A stretch of DNA of 18,009 nt from Desulfosporosinus sp. UBA5188 (GTDB lineage: Bacteria > Bacillota > Desulfitobacteriia > Desulfitobacteriales > Desulfitobacteriaceae): contig DHWG01000115.1 of the NCBI GenBank assembly GCA_002413075.1, positions 1-18,009 of the forward strand. The letters are read 5' to 3'. How positions within the stretch are numbered: the first letter of the stretch is position 1; each line of letters begins with the position of its first letter. The position numbers and the translations under genes are program-made. Below, piece by piece: positions 1 through 7,885 of the stretch. The notes under the pieces were generated by a model. The model ran no database searches. It saw nothing but the letters and a program-made list of their open reading frames with translations, and was not told where the DNA came from.

Positions 1-1133
1 AATGTTGCCAAGCCACGATGGGAGTTCTTACGCTTCATTTCGTGCAATAAGGTCACGAGAATACGCGTTCCAGAAGCACCTACAGGATGACCAATGGCAA
101 TCGCTCCACCGTTTACATTCGTCTTTTCCATATCAAGTTGTAACTCTTTAGCAACTCTTAGTGTTTGTGAAGCAAAGGCTTCGTTCGCTTCCACGAGATC
201 GATATCTTCAATTTTCAGGCCGGCTTTTTTTAAGGCCTTACGAGTTGCTGGGATCGGACCGGTTCCCATAATGAGCGGATCCACACCAGCGGAACCCCAT
301 GATGTAATGGTTGCCAGAGGCGTTAAGCCTAGTTCCAGAGCTTTCTCTTTTGACATAACGACGACAGCCGCTGCTCCGTCATTTATCCCTGAAGCATTTC
401 CAGCCGTAACGGTTCCGCCTTTTTTAAATGCGCCTCTTAGTTTAGCAAGGCCTTCATAGGTAGCGCCAAAACGTGGAAATTCGTCTTGAGAGACTACGAT
501 GGGATCGCCTTTACGTTGTGGAATAGACACCGGTACAATTTCCTCTTCAAACTTACCGGCTTTAATCGCCGCTTCCGCACGATTTTGACTTGTCACTGAA
601 TAGTGATCTTGTTCTTCTCGGGAAATACCAAACTGTTCTGCAATATTTTCAGCGGTTACTCCCATATGAACATTATTCATAGCATCCGTTAAGGCATCAT
701 TAATCATGGTATCAATGATGGTATTATTGCCCATACGATAGCCTGTACGAGCTTTAGGTAGTGCATAGGGTGCAAGTGACATGCTCTCCATTCCACCGGC
801 TACAACAATATCTGCGTCCCCAGCAATAATGGCCTGAGCGGCACAAACGACTGATTTAATGCCCGATCCGCATACTTTATTAAGGGTCCAGGAAGGGATT
901 TCCTCAGGAATTCCGGCTTTAAGAGACGCTTGACGAGCGGGATTTTGTCCCAGCGCACCTTGGAGTACATTACCCATAATAACCTCATCAACCTGGTCTG
1001 GTGTTATCCCTGCTCTTTTTATCGCTTCCGCAATGGCAAGTGCCCCTAAATCTGCTGCTGGCATTTGTCCAAAGGCCCCTAAAAAAGTGCCTACAGGTGT
1101 ACGTACTGCACTTACGATGACAACTTCTCTCAT
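1..1133 (-). CDS. thl: Acetyl-CoA acetyltransferase (thiolase), block D, 3' end cut by window edge
   Basis: Thiolase condensing two acetyl-CoA to acetoacetyl-CoA, or cleaving it in reverse. I translated the minus strand from the ATG at 1133 and found an open frame of 377 codons to the window edge. It contains the nucleophile loop NKVCGSGIKS (Cys88), EANEAFA and the GHPVGASG histidine loop. By alignment with the 392-aa block B thiolase only about 15 codons are missing, including the second active-site cysteine. It starts at the ATG preceded by AAGGAG nine bases upstream; an in-frame ATG at 1151 is less likely because that AAGGAG lies inside its codons. The 5' leader is almost identical to that of the block B copy, so gene and leader were duplicated together. 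It follows a decayed acyl-CoA dehydrogenase stub and a hairpin. The frame is intact; the role is sure, the physiological direction is not. Confidence 0.95.
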   Translation of the reverse strand, partial: MREVVIVSAVRTPVGTFLGAFGQMPAADLGALAIAEAIKRAGITPDQVDEVIMGNVLQGALGQNPARQASLKAGIPEEIPSWTLNKVCGSGIKSVVCAAQAIIAGDADIVVAGGMESMSLAPYALPKARTGYRMGNNTIIDTMINDALTDAMNNVHMGVTAENIAEQFGISREEQDHYSVTSQNRAEAAIKAGKFEEEIVPVSIPQRKGDPIVVSQDEFPRFGATYEGLAKLRGAFKKGGTVTAGNASGINDGAAAVVVMSKEKALELGLTPLATITSWGSAGVDPLIMGTGPIPATRKALKKAGLKIEDIDLVEANEAFASQTLRVAKELQLDMEKTNVNGGAIAIGHPVGASGTRILVTLLHEMKRKNSHRGLAT

Positions 1134-1208
1134 TAATAGCAACTCCTTCATATATATTAAAGACTCTTATTAAACCCTAACCCGGATCTATCACAGTGAT
1201 TCAGTTTG

Positions 1209-1234
1209 GTAAAGCGCCTTAACCGGCGCTTTAC
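1209..1234 (-). repeat. Intercistronic hairpin downstream of the acyl-CoA dehydrogenase stub
   Basis: Perfect 10-bp inverted repeat (1209-1218 with 1225-1234, core AAAGCGCC/GGCGCTTT) around a 6-base loop. It lies 25 bases past the stop of the decayed acyl-CoA dehydrogenase stub. Hairpins with a similar core lie 30 and 32 bases past the stops of the block C and block B acyl-CoA dehydrogenases. No T-run follows on the minus strand, so it is more likely an mRNA processing or stabilising element than a terminator. A small palindrome ATCACAGTGAT lies next to it at 1190-1200. Confidence 0.65.
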
Positions 1235-1258
1235 TAGAATCTTATTCATCTTAATATA

Positions 1259-1331
1259 TTATTCTTTAAGAATAAAACCACTGATCACAACTCGTTGGAT
1301 TTCGCTGGGTTCCTTCATGAATTTCTTTAAT
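1259..1331 (-). pseudogene. Decayed 3' end of an acyl-CoA dehydrogenase gene
   Basis: Reading the minus strand back from the TAA at 1259-1261 gives SEIQRVVISGFILKE, against SEIQRVVISSFILK at the C-terminus of the block B acyl-CoA dehydrogenase. Upstream, after one extra base near 1307, the other frame continues with IKEIHEGT, matching the catalytic-loop segment ITEIYEGT of the intact genes. The stub is therefore about 24 codons with one +1 frameshift. It has no start and abuts the stop codon of the block C CoA-transferase at 1333. The same downstream hairpin and thiolase leader follow as in block B, so this is what remains of a third acyl-CoA dehydrogenase whose body was deleted. Homology is seen directly; the deletion is inferred. 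Confidence 0.85.
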
Positions 1332-1332
1332 T

Positions 1333-2661
1333 CTATGACTTTCTACGCCAAATTTTCAGTTTCTGAGCTTCGACGATCAGTCCCTCTCTAAAGTCAGGGT
1401 GCGCTATGGAGATTAAGGCCTCTGCGCGCTGCCAAGTGGACAAACCTTTAAGATTAATTTTACCAAACTCTGTAACGACATACTGAACGGCTGGGCGAGT
1501 ATCTGTAATCGCGGATCCCAGCGTCATAAGGGCTTTGATACGAGAATTTATTTGCCCCTTTTTATCTTTATAGGTCGAAGGCAGGCAAATAAAGCTTTTC
1601 CCACCTTTGGAGTTATAGGCTGCTTCCACAAAATCAAGTTGACCACCTGCACCACTAATCATATTAGTTCCTGCTGATTCAGAACAAACCTGACCCGTTA
1701 AATCTATTTCCAAGGCGCTGTTGATGGAAATTAGTTGGTCATTTTGAGAAGCAATAAACGGATGATTTGTGTAATCCACAGGATACCCTGCCAAGGAGGG
1801 GTTATCCTTCATAAAATCATAAAGCTTTTGTGTCCCTGCCGCGAAGGCAAAAACAATCCTGCCTCGGTCTAATTGTTTTCTCATTCCAGAAACCTTACCA
1901 GCCTCCACCATATCTACAAAACCGTCAACCAACATTTCCGTGTGAATGCCTAGATCTTGGAGATCGGAGGCTGCAATCATCTGCCCTAAGGCATTCGGCA
2001 TCCCGCCGATTCCCAATTGAATACAGGCTCCATCCTCAATCTCAGGCAACACAAACGAGGCAATTTGTTGATCCATCTCGCAGACAGCCGCGGAAGGTAA
2101 TTGTGGAAGTCCTCGGTGCCCTCCTTCCACAACATAATCCACGTTTGAAATATGTACTATATGGTCATACCCTCCATGAACCCTTGGCATATCTTCATTC
2201 ACTTCAACAATGACAGCACGAGCTTTTTCAATCGCTGCCGCATAGTGAGATGTGGAGGTCCCAAAGCTAAAATACCCATGATCGTCCATCGGAGCAACCT
2301 GAATGGCCACAACATCGGTCTGTACATTCTCACGAATGTAGCGGGGCACTTCTGAATATTTAACAGGAATATAATAAGCCAATCCTCTTTTAGCCAAGTT
2401 CCGTTCATATCGGCTAAAATGCCAGCTGTTCCAGGTAAAATGTTCTCCTGTAGAATCACTTTCCATACAAGCCAAAGGGGTAATAAGTATTCCTCCGCGC
2501 AAATTCACCTCGTAAAGTTCGTCTTTGCGCTTTGCTAACGCCTCATCTAATAAACCTGGCACACTTGCAGCGAAAGCAATCTCTACCCAGTCTCCGCTTC
2601 GAATTACTTTTACAGCGTCATCTGCCGTGACACACTTACTACGATATTCCGCTATAGGCAT
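1333..2661 (-). CDS. but: Butyryl-CoA:acetate CoA-transferase (acetyl-CoA hydrolase/transferase family), block C
   Basis: Transfers CoA between a short-chain acyl-CoA (most likely butyryl-CoA) and acetate in the cytoplasm, so that energy is conserved in acetyl-CoA. The 442-aa length matches the family. The sequence recalls the butyryl-CoA:acetate CoA-transferases of gut butyrate producers, for example GEHFTWNSWH, QLGIGGMPNA and SGAGGQLDFV. The expected catalytic glutamate is E242 in GIHTEM. The CoA-binding region includes SKGGKSF, and the C-terminus KGLSTWQRAEALISIAHPDF is typical. The start ATG is supported by AGGGAG eight bases upstream. It follows an acyl-CoA dehydrogenase by 144 bases. 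It is close to the block B copy, but the first 100 residues have diverged much more than the rest. Acyl specificity is inferred from family and neighbours. Confidence 0.93.
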   Translation of the reverse strand: MPIAEYRSKCVTADDAVKVIRSGDWVEIAFAASVPGLLDEALAKRKDELYEVNLRGGILITPLACMESDSTGEHFTWNSWHFSRYERNLAKRGLAYYIPVKYSEVPRYIRENVQTDVVAIQVAPMDDHGYFSFGTSTSHYAAAIEKARAVIVEVNEDMPRVHGGYDHIVHISNVDYVVEGGHRGLPQLPSAAVCEMDQQIASFVLPEIEDGACIQLGIGGMPNALGQMIAASDLQDLGIHTEMLVDGFVDMVEAGKVSGMRKQLDRGRIVFAFAAGTQKLYDFMKDNPSLAGYPVDYTNHPFIASQNDQLISINSALEIDLTGQVCSESAGTNMISGAGGQLDFVEAAYNSKGGKSFICLPSTYKDKKGQINSRIKALMTLGSAITDTRPAVQYVVTEFGKINLKGLSTWQRAEALISIAHPDFREGLIVEAQKLKIWRRKS

Positions 2662-2745
2662 TGAACCATCTCCCTGAAGTTCTTATTCTGAATGATTAAG
2701 TAAAGCAACATTCACTATTTTCTAATAACATTAAATTTTACAATG

Positions 2746-2776
2746 TTAGCGAAGCACCTAATAGGCACTTCGCTAA
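2746..2776 (-). repeat. Intercistronic hairpin after the block C acyl-CoA dehydrogenase
   Basis: Inverted repeat TTAGCGAAG (2746-2754) with CTTCGCTAA (2768-2776). After two mismatches there is a further 3-bp inner stem, CCT/AGG, around AAT. It lies 30 bases after the acyl-CoA dehydrogenase stop and before the CoA-transferase. It is homologous to the perfect hairpin at 7959-7985, sharing the pattern CGAAGCNCCTAATAGGC, but two inner base pairs are lost here. There is no clear T-run, so read-through into the CoA-transferase gene is expected. Confidence 0.65.
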
Positions 2777-2805
2777 AAAGTAATACGAGAATTCATTGAG
2801 AACTA

Positions 2806-3948
2806 TTAATCTTTAAGGATATAACTGCTGATGACAATGCGTTGGATTTCACTGGTTCCTTCGTAGATCTCGGTAATTTTAGCATCACGCATCATACGCT
2901 CAACAGGATAATCCCGAGTATAGCCATAGCCTCCGTGAAGTTGAACGGCCATGGTGGTCACGGCCATAGCCGTCTCTGCAGCGAAAAGTTTCGCCATTGA
3001 GGAAGCCTTTCCAACGGGTTTATGGGCCCTAGCCAGATAGGCTGATTGATAAACGAGAAGGCGAGCGGCCTCAATTTGTGTCGCCATGTCAGCTAGTTTA
3101 AAGGAAGTGTTCTGAAAGAAAGCAATAGGTTTGCCAAACTGTTCTCTTTCTTTGGTATATTTAAGGGCTTGCTCATAAGCGCCTTGGGCAATGCCTAAGG
3201 CTTGAGCAGCAACACCGATTCGACCAAAATCAAGTGTCTGCATGGCAATTTTGAAACCTTTACCCTCTTCACCAAGCAGGTTTTCAGCAGGAATACGAAC
3301 ATCTTCAAACACTAACTCATAGGTGGCTGAAGAACGAATTCCCATCTTTTTCTCTTTCTTACCGAAGGTGAAACCAGCTGTTCCTTTTTCGAGTATAAAG
3401 GCGGCAATTCCTTTATTGCCCTTGCTCTTATCCATCTGAGCTGTAATCACATAGACATCACCATAATAACCATTAGTAATAAAGATTTTACTACCATTAA
3501 TGATGTAATCGTCGCCATCACGAACAGCCGTTGTCCGCGTCCCTGAAGCATCGGAACCTGCCATAGCCTCAGTCAAACCGAACGCACCTAGTTTTTCACC
3601 AGTCGCCAAAGGAATCAAATACTTCTTCTTTTGTGCTTCTGTCCCAAACAAAGCGATTGGATTGGCACATAAGCTGGAATGGGCAGCTAGGGTAGTCCCT
3701 ACAGAGGCATCAACCCGTGACAGCTCTTCGATCGTAATCGCATAAGAAATATAATCCGCATCAACACCGCCATATTCCTCAGGGAATGTAATTCCTGCTA
3801 GGCCTAGTTCCGAGAGTTTCTTCCATATTTCTTCTGAATATTGTTCCTTCTCGTCACGTTCTTCGGCTCCAGGGCCACATTCCTTCTCAGCAAAATCACG
3901 CACCATTTTCCGCATCATTAGGTGGTCTTCAGTTAACTCAAAATTCAT
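2806..3948 (-). CDS. bcd: Short-chain (butyryl-CoA) acyl-CoA dehydrogenase, block C
   Basis: FAD enzyme of the acyl-CoA dehydrogenase family that interconverts crotonyl-CoA and butyryl-CoA, passing electrons through an electron-transfer flavoprotein. At 380 aa it has the usual length. The helical N-domain spans about 1-115, with EEYGGVDADYISYAI. The beta domain spans about 118-215, with GLTEAMAGSDAS and the FITNG flavin/substrate region. The helical C-domain holds the catalytic base E363 in IYEGTSEIQR. Sequence style is very close to clostridial Bcd, for example AVQLHGGYGYTRDYPVERMM. The start follows GAGAGG, about ten bases upstream. It lies 52 bases after the hydroxyacyl-CoA dehydrogenase; in block B a crotonase gene sits at this place. 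No etfA/etfB is adjacent, unlike typical bcd operons. Substrate is inferred; the family is sure. Confidence 0.94.
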   Translation of the reverse strand: MNFELTEDHLMMRKMVRDFAEKECGPGAEERDEKEQYSEEIWKKLSELGLAGITFPEEYGGVDADYISYAITIEELSRVDASVGTTLAAHSSLCANPIALFGTEAQKKKYLIPLATGEKLGAFGLTEAMAGSDASGTRTTAVRDGDDYIINGSKIFITNGYYGDVYVITAQMDKSKGNKGIAAFILEKGTAGFTFGKKEKKMGIRSSATYELVFEDVRIPAENLLGEEGKGFKIAMQTLDFGRIGVAAQALGIAQGAYEQALKYTKEREQFGKPIAFFQNTSFKLADMATQIEAARLLVYQSAYLARAHKPVGKASSMAKLFAAETAMAVTTMAVQLHGGYGYTRDYPVERMMRDAKITEIYEGTSEIQRIVISSYILKD

Positions 3949-4000
3949 CTAAATTCATCCTCTCTATTCATTGGGCTCAGTGGTGGTCAATTTCTTGAAG

Positions 4001-4846
4001 TTATGCTCCGTAGTTATAAAAGCCACGGCCGGATTTACGTCCAAGCCAGCCAGCTTTAACGTATTTACGAAGTAACGGACATGGGCGATACTTATCGCCT
4101 AGACCTGCATGAAGAACTTCCATAACAGATAAGACGACATCCAATCCGATCAGATCACATAACGCCAACGGGCCCATGGGGTGATTCATGCCTAGTTTCA
4201 TACAGTTATCAATCGATTCGACAGTGGCTATGCCTTCTGAGAGTGTAAAAACGGCTTCATTGAGCATCGGGACTAAGATGCGATTTGCTACAAATCCCGG
4301 GTTATCATTCACTTCGACTGGCGTTTTGCCCAGAGTCACGCTTAAAGCTTCAATTAATTTATAGACTTCATCGCTGGTAGCCAAACCACGAATAACCTCG
4401 ACGAGTTTCATCATTGGTACGGGATTAAAGAAATGCATTCCAATCACTCGATCAGGACGTTTGGTGCAGGCTGCAATTTCAGTAATCGGTAATGAAGATG
4501 TATTGCTCGAAAGTATGGTATGTTCTGGGCAAACAGCGTCGAGCTCGGCGAATATCTTAGCTTTAATGATCATATTTTCCACAGCTGCTTCGATGACCAA
4601 ATCAGCTGTTGCAGCGTCTTTCAGAGAAATCGATTTTGTGATGCGACCTAAAACAGCTTCTTTATCTTCAGCAGAAAGTCTTCCTTTCTCAACACTTCGG
4701 GTAAGGTTTTTCGTAATAATGCCGATACCTCGCATGACAAACTCATCCTTAATATCGTTCAAAATGACAGAATAGCCAGCTTGAGCGGCAACTTGGGCAA
4801 TTCCTCCGCCCATTTGTCCAGCGCCAATTACCATAATTGTTTTCAT
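4001..4846 (-). CDS. hbd: 3-hydroxybutyryl-CoA dehydrogenase, block C
   Basis: NAD(P)-dependent dehydrogenase interconverting acetoacetyl-CoA and 3-hydroxybutyryl-CoA. At 281 aa it has the standard length of bacterial Hbd. The Rossmann motif GAGQMG is at residues 8-13. The catalytic set S117 (SNTSS), H138 (GMHFFNP), E150 and N188 (PGFVANR) is complete. The helical C-terminal dimerisation domain ends in KSGRGFYNYGA. The start ATG has GGAGGAG five bases upstream. It is the first gene of block C, after a 466-base gap holding the block B terminator and a candidate promoter with a palindromic operator. The block B copy is close throughout. Its downstream neighbour is acyl-CoA dehydrogenase rather than crotonase, so it must rely on the crotonase of block B or one elsewhere. 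Confidence 0.96.
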   Translation of the reverse strand: MKTIMVIGAGQMGGGIAQVAAQAGYSVILNDIKDEFVMRGIGIITKNLTRSVEKGRLSAEDKEAVLGRITKSISLKDAATADLVIEAAVENMIIKAKIFAELDAVCPEHTILSSNTSSLPITEIAACTKRPDRVIGMHFFNPVPMMKLVEVIRGLATSDEVYKLIEALSVTLGKTPVEVNDNPGFVANRILVPMLNEAVFTLSEGIATVESIDNCMKLGMNHPMGPLALCDLIGLDVVLSVMEVLHAGLGDKYRPCPLLRKYVKAGWLGRKSGRGFYNYGA

Positions 4847-4952
4847 ACTTTCTCCTCCATTTTCTTTAGTAAGATAGTTAGCTTTAAATACTTCGGGGAG
4901 TTACAAGTGTTCAATCATCGCCATGTGGCTCAGATATGATCTTGTCCTCCTT

Positions 4953-4983
4953 ACTTATAATTTGTTTGTGATTATCCTCACAA
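4953..4983 (-). promoter_or_regulatory. Candidate sigma-A promoter of block C with overlapping TTGTGA-N6-TCACAA operator
   Basis: On the minus strand TTGTGA (4983-4978) and TATAAG (4959-4954) are 18 bases apart and would serve as -35 and -10, with a start near 4947 and a leader of about 100 bases to hbd. A perfect inverted repeat TTGTGA-N6-TCACAA (4966-4983) covers the -35 and most of the spacer. The repeat matches the classical CRP/FNR-family half-site TGTGA with the usual 6-base spacing. Its overlap with the -35 would favour repression, or a class of activation I cannot distinguish. The repeat is seen directly; promoter function is inferred. Confidence 0.5.
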
Positions 4984-5033
4984 TTAAAGACTACCAGTAT
5001 ACCCCTAGTTTGTCTATAGGTAACTGTCATACT

Positions 5034-5049
5034 CGCAATCCATATACCT
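5034..5049 (-). promoter_or_regulatory. Weak sigma-54-like candidate upstream of block C
   Basis: The minus strand reads AGGTATATGGATTGCG, with GG and GC exactly ten bases apart and a full TTGC at the -12 element. The -24 half is poor (GGTATA against GGCACG). No enhancer-like palindrome of the block B kind is visible upstream. It would give a leader of about 180 bases to the block C hbd. It may be chance; the sigma-A candidate at 4953-4983 looks better. The remaining bases between 4847 and 5210 show nothing else I can support. Confidence 0.22.
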
Positions 5050-5210
5050 TATGGACAAGTTTGCCTCCAGCGTAAACGTGTCGAAGTGTTGAAACGATTG
5101 GATCACCTAGCAGCTAAGTACAAAACAATTTATAAGATATTCTCTGCATTTACACTAACAATAGGCAAACATTACTTAATCTTACATCTGGAACACCGCT
5201 TATCACTATC

Positions 5211-5253
5211 AACAGAAAAAGAACAAAGCACTTATTCTTAAAGTGCTTTGTTC
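5211..5253 (-). terminator. Intrinsic terminator at the end of block B
   Basis: A perfect 13-bp stem GAACAAAGCACTT (5221-5233) with AAGTGCTTTGTTC (5241-5253) encloses a 7-base loop. On the minus strand it is followed at once by TTTTTCTG. It starts 60 bases after the stop of the block B CoA-transferase, so it should end the block B transcript and separate it from block C. It is the only convincing Rho-independent terminator in the window. Confidence 0.88.
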
Positions 5254-5312
5254 TTTAGTTCACCCCAGGTAATCTAGTCAATTATGGTTACAATGATCAG
5301 ATATTAATCTCT

Positions 5313-6641
5313 TTATGACTTTTTACGCCAAATTTTAAGTTTCTGGGCTTCGACAATCAGTTCATCTCTAAAGTCAGGATGCGCTATAGAAATTAAGGCT
5401 TCTGCTCGCTGCCAAGTCGACAAGCCTTTAAGATTCACCTTACCATACTCTGTGACCACATACTGAACGGTTGGGCGAGTATCTGTAATCGCCGACCCCA
5501 GTGTCATAAGGCCCTTAATGCGGGAATGTACTTTTCCGGCCTTATCCTTATAGGTGGAGGGTAAGCAAATAAAGCTTTTCCCGCCTTTGGAATTATAGGC
5601 GGCTTCTACAAAGTCAAGTTGACCCCCTGCACCACTAATCATATTGGATCCTGCCGATTCAGAACAAACCTGACCCGTTAAATCTATTTCCAAGGCACTA
5701 TTGATGGAAATCAGTTGGTCGATTTGAGAGGCAATAAAGGGATGATTGGTATAATCGACAGGATACCCTGCCAAGGAGGGATTATCCTTCATGAAATCAT
5801 AGAGTTTTTGCGTCCCTGCTGCGAAGGCAAACACAATCCTGCCCCGGTCTAATTGTTTCCTCATCCCAGTAACTTTACCGGCTTCCACCATATCTACAAA
5901 GCCGTCAACCAACATTTCCGTATGAATTCCTAGGTCTTTAAGCTCGGAAGCTGCAATCATCTGCCCTAAGGCATTTGGCATTCCCCCGATTCCCAATTGA
6001 ATACAAGCTCCATCTTTTATTTCAGGTAACACAAATGAAGCAATTTTTTGATCCATCTCGCAGACAGCTGCCGAAGGTAATTGTGGAAGTCCTCGGTGCC
6101 CGCCTTCCACGACATAATCTACTTTTGAAATATGCACTGTGTGGTCATAACCACCATGGACTTTGGGCATATCTTCATTAACCTCAACAATAACATTACG
6201 GGCCTTTTCAATCGCTGCCGCATAATGTGATACGGTCACCCCGAAGCTGAAAAACCCATGTTCGTCCATCGGAGCAACCTGAATTGCCACAACATCAGTC
6301 TGTAGATTCTCACGAATGTAGCGAGGTACTTCAGAATATTTTATAGGAGTGTAATAAGCCAGGCCCTTTTGAGCCAATCTCCGTTCATATCCACCAAGGT
6401 GCCAGCTATTCCATGTAAAGTGTTCACCCGCAGGATCACTGTCTAGACAAGCCAAAGGCTTTAAAAGCACGCCTCCGCGCAAATTCACATCTTTAAGTTC
6501 GTCTTTTCGCTTAGCTAATGCTTCATCTAATAAACCAGGCATACTCGCAGCCCAAGCAAACTCCACCCAGTCTCCACTTCGAATGACTGTTACAGCTTCA
6601 TCTGCAGGGACACATTTATTGCGATAATCCTCTTTATGCAT
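5313..6641 (-). CDS. but: Butyryl-CoA:acetate CoA-transferase (acetyl-CoA hydrolase/transferase family), block B
   Basis: Last enzyme of block B. It exchanges CoA between butyryl-CoA (inferred) and acetate. A longer reading frame extends upstream to 6752, but the true start is the ATG at 6639-6641 (MHKEDYRNKC). AGGGAG stands eight bases before it, the block C paralogue starts at the same aligned place, and the extra 37 residues would overlap the thiolase gene and are basic and unlike the family. This gives 442 aa, the same as the paralogue. The catalytic glutamate lies in GIHTEM at about E242; SGAGGQLDFV and SKGGKSFICL are present. It begins 65 bases after the thiolase stop and is followed by a strong terminator. 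The N-terminal quarter differs clearly from the block C copy while long stretches of the C-terminal half are almost identical. Confidence 0.93.
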   Translation of the reverse strand: MHKEDYRNKCVPADEAVTVIRSGDWVEFAWAASMPGLLDEALAKRKDELKDVNLRGGVLLKPLACLDSDPAGEHFTWNSWHLGGYERRLAQKGLAYYTPIKYSEVPRYIRENLQTDVVAIQVAPMDEHGFFSFGVTVSHYAAAIEKARNVIVEVNEDMPKVHGGYDHTVHISKVDYVVEGGHRGLPQLPSAAVCEMDQKIASFVLPEIKDGACIQLGIGGMPNALGQMIAASELKDLGIHTEMLVDGFVDMVEAGKVTGMRKQLDRGRIVFAFAAGTQKLYDFMKDNPSLAGYPVDYTNHPFIASQIDQLISINSALEIDLTGQVCSESAGSNMISGAGGQLDFVEAAYNSKGGKSFICLPSTYKDKAGKVHSRIKGLMTLGSAITDTRPTVQYVVTEYGKVNLKGLSTWQRAEALISIAHPDFRDELIVEAQKLKIWRKKS

Positions 6642-6706
6642 TAATACATCTCCCTGCATTTCATAGTCTAGAATAAAGAAATGGTCGTCGAGAAGATCGA
6701 AATATT

Positions 6707-7885
6707 TTATCGTTCTACGATGATGGCGATGCCTTGGCCTCCGCCAATACATAATGTTGCCAAGCCACGATGGGAATTCTTACGCTTCATTTCGTGCAAT
6801 AAGGTCACGAGAATACGTGTTCCAGAAGCCCCAACAGGATGACCAATGGCAATCGACCCGCCGTTCACATTTGTCTTAGCCATATCAAGTTGTAATTCTT
6901 TGGCACATATTAAAGTTTGAGAAGCAAAAGCTTCGTTCGCCTCCACAAGATCGATATCTTCAATTTTCAGCCCAGCTTTTTTTAACGCCTTACGTGTTGC
7001 TGGGATCGGACCGGTTCCCATAATGAGCGGATCAACACCGGCTGAAGCCCATGATGTAATGGTAGCAAGAGGTGTTAATCCCAATTCCACAGCTTTTTCT
7101 TTTGACATAACGACGACGGCAGCAGCCCCATCATTAATCCCTGACGCATTTCCAGCCGTAACAGTTCCGCCTTTTTTAAACGCGCCTCTTAGTTTAGCAA
7201 GGCCTTCATAGGTTGCGCCAAAACGCGGGAATTCGTCCTGAGAGACAACGACGGGATCACCTTTACGTTGTGGAATGGACACGGGTACAATTTCCTCAAC
7301 AAACTTTCCAGCTTTAATGGCCGCCTCCGCACGGTTTTGACTCGTTACTGAATAATGATCTTGTTCTTCGCGGGAAAAGCCAAACTGTTCTGCGATGTTT
7401 TCAGCGGTTACGCCCATATGAACATTGTTCATGGCATCGGTTAAGGCATCATAAATCATGGTATCAACAATGGTACTATTCCCCATACGATAGCCTGTAC
7501 GAGCTTTAGGAAGCGCATAAGGAGCTAGAGACATGCTCTCCATCCCGCCAGCTACAACAATATCAGCGTCCCCAGCTATGATGGCCTGAGCCGCACAAAC
7601 GACTGATTTAATGCCTGATCCGCATACTTTATTAAGGGTCCATGAAGGAATTTCAATAGGAATTCCAGCTTTAATAGACGCTTGACGAGCAGTATTTTGT
7701 CCCAGCCCGCCTTGTATCACGTTACCCATAATAACCTCATCAACCTGGTCAGGTGTAATCCCTGCTCTCTTCATCGCCTCCGCGATGGCAAGTGCCCCTA
7801 AATCTGCCGCTGGCATTTGTCCAAAAGCCCCTAAAAAAGTGCCCACAGGTGTACGTACCGCACTTACGATGACAACTTCTCTCAT
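6707..7885 (-). CDS. thl: Acetyl-CoA acetyltransferase (thiolase), block B
   Basis: Makes acetoacetyl-CoA from two acetyl-CoA, or the reverse. The start chosen is the inner ATG at 7883-7885, because AAGGAG at 7895-7900 is nine bases upstream of it and would lie inside the first codons of the alternative ATG at 7903. This gives 392 aa, the family norm, starting MREVVIVSAVRTP. The nucleophile is C88 (NKVCGSG), with EANEAFA in the middle. H349 lies in GHPVGASG and C379 in LCIGGGQG, so the active site is complete. It lies between acyl-CoA dehydrogenase (130-base gap with a perfect hairpin) and the CoA-transferase. The block D copy is about 95 percent identical in the DNA I compared by eye near its 3' end. 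Confidence 0.96.
   Translation of the reverse strand: MREVVIVSAVRTPVGTFLGAFGQMPAADLGALAIAEAMKRAGITPDQVDEVIMGNVIQGGLGQNTARQASIKAGIPIEIPSWTLNKVCGSGIKSVVCAAQAIIAGDADIVVAGGMESMSLAPYALPKARTGYRMGNSTIVDTMIYDALTDAMNNVHMGVTAENIAEQFGFSREEQDHYSVTSQNRAEAAIKAGKFVEEIVPVSIPQRKGDPVVVSQDEFPRFGATYEGLAKLRGAFKKGGTVTAGNASGINDGAAAVVVMSKEKAVELGLTPLATITSWASAGVDPLIMGTGPIPATRKALKKAGLKIEDIDLVEANEAFASQTLICAKELQLDMAKTNVNGGSIAIGHPVGASGTRILVTLLHEMKRKNSHRGLATLCIGGGQGIAIIVER

Noticed and set aside
1188..1201. Palindrome ATCACAGTGAT as a CRP/FNR site before the left thiolase
   Set aside because: The half-sites are separated by one base instead of six and there is no promoter nearby, so it does not match the operator at 4966-4983.
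3942..3965. Six-codon frames overlapping the start codons of both the block B and block C acyl-CoA dehydrogenases
   Set aside because: The ribosome binding site abuts their ATG, too close for initiation. They follow from conserved leader sequence and need not be translated.
4911..5030. 39-codon frame before block C hbd (MTVTYRQTRGILVVF...)
   Set aside because: Weak ribosome binding site, overlaps both promoter candidates, no similarity to anything I know or to the 39-codon frame in the block B leader. Probably chance.
6642..6752. N-terminal extension of the block B CoA-transferase (frame open to 6752)
   Set aside because: The added residues are basic and unlike the family and overlap the thiolase gene. 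The ATG at 6641 has a proper ribosome binding site and matches the paralogue start.
1333..7885. Apparent swap of thiolase and CoA-transferase order between modules
   Set aside because: The acyl-CoA dehydrogenase stub before the left thiolase shows a new module starting there, so no inversion or swap is needed.
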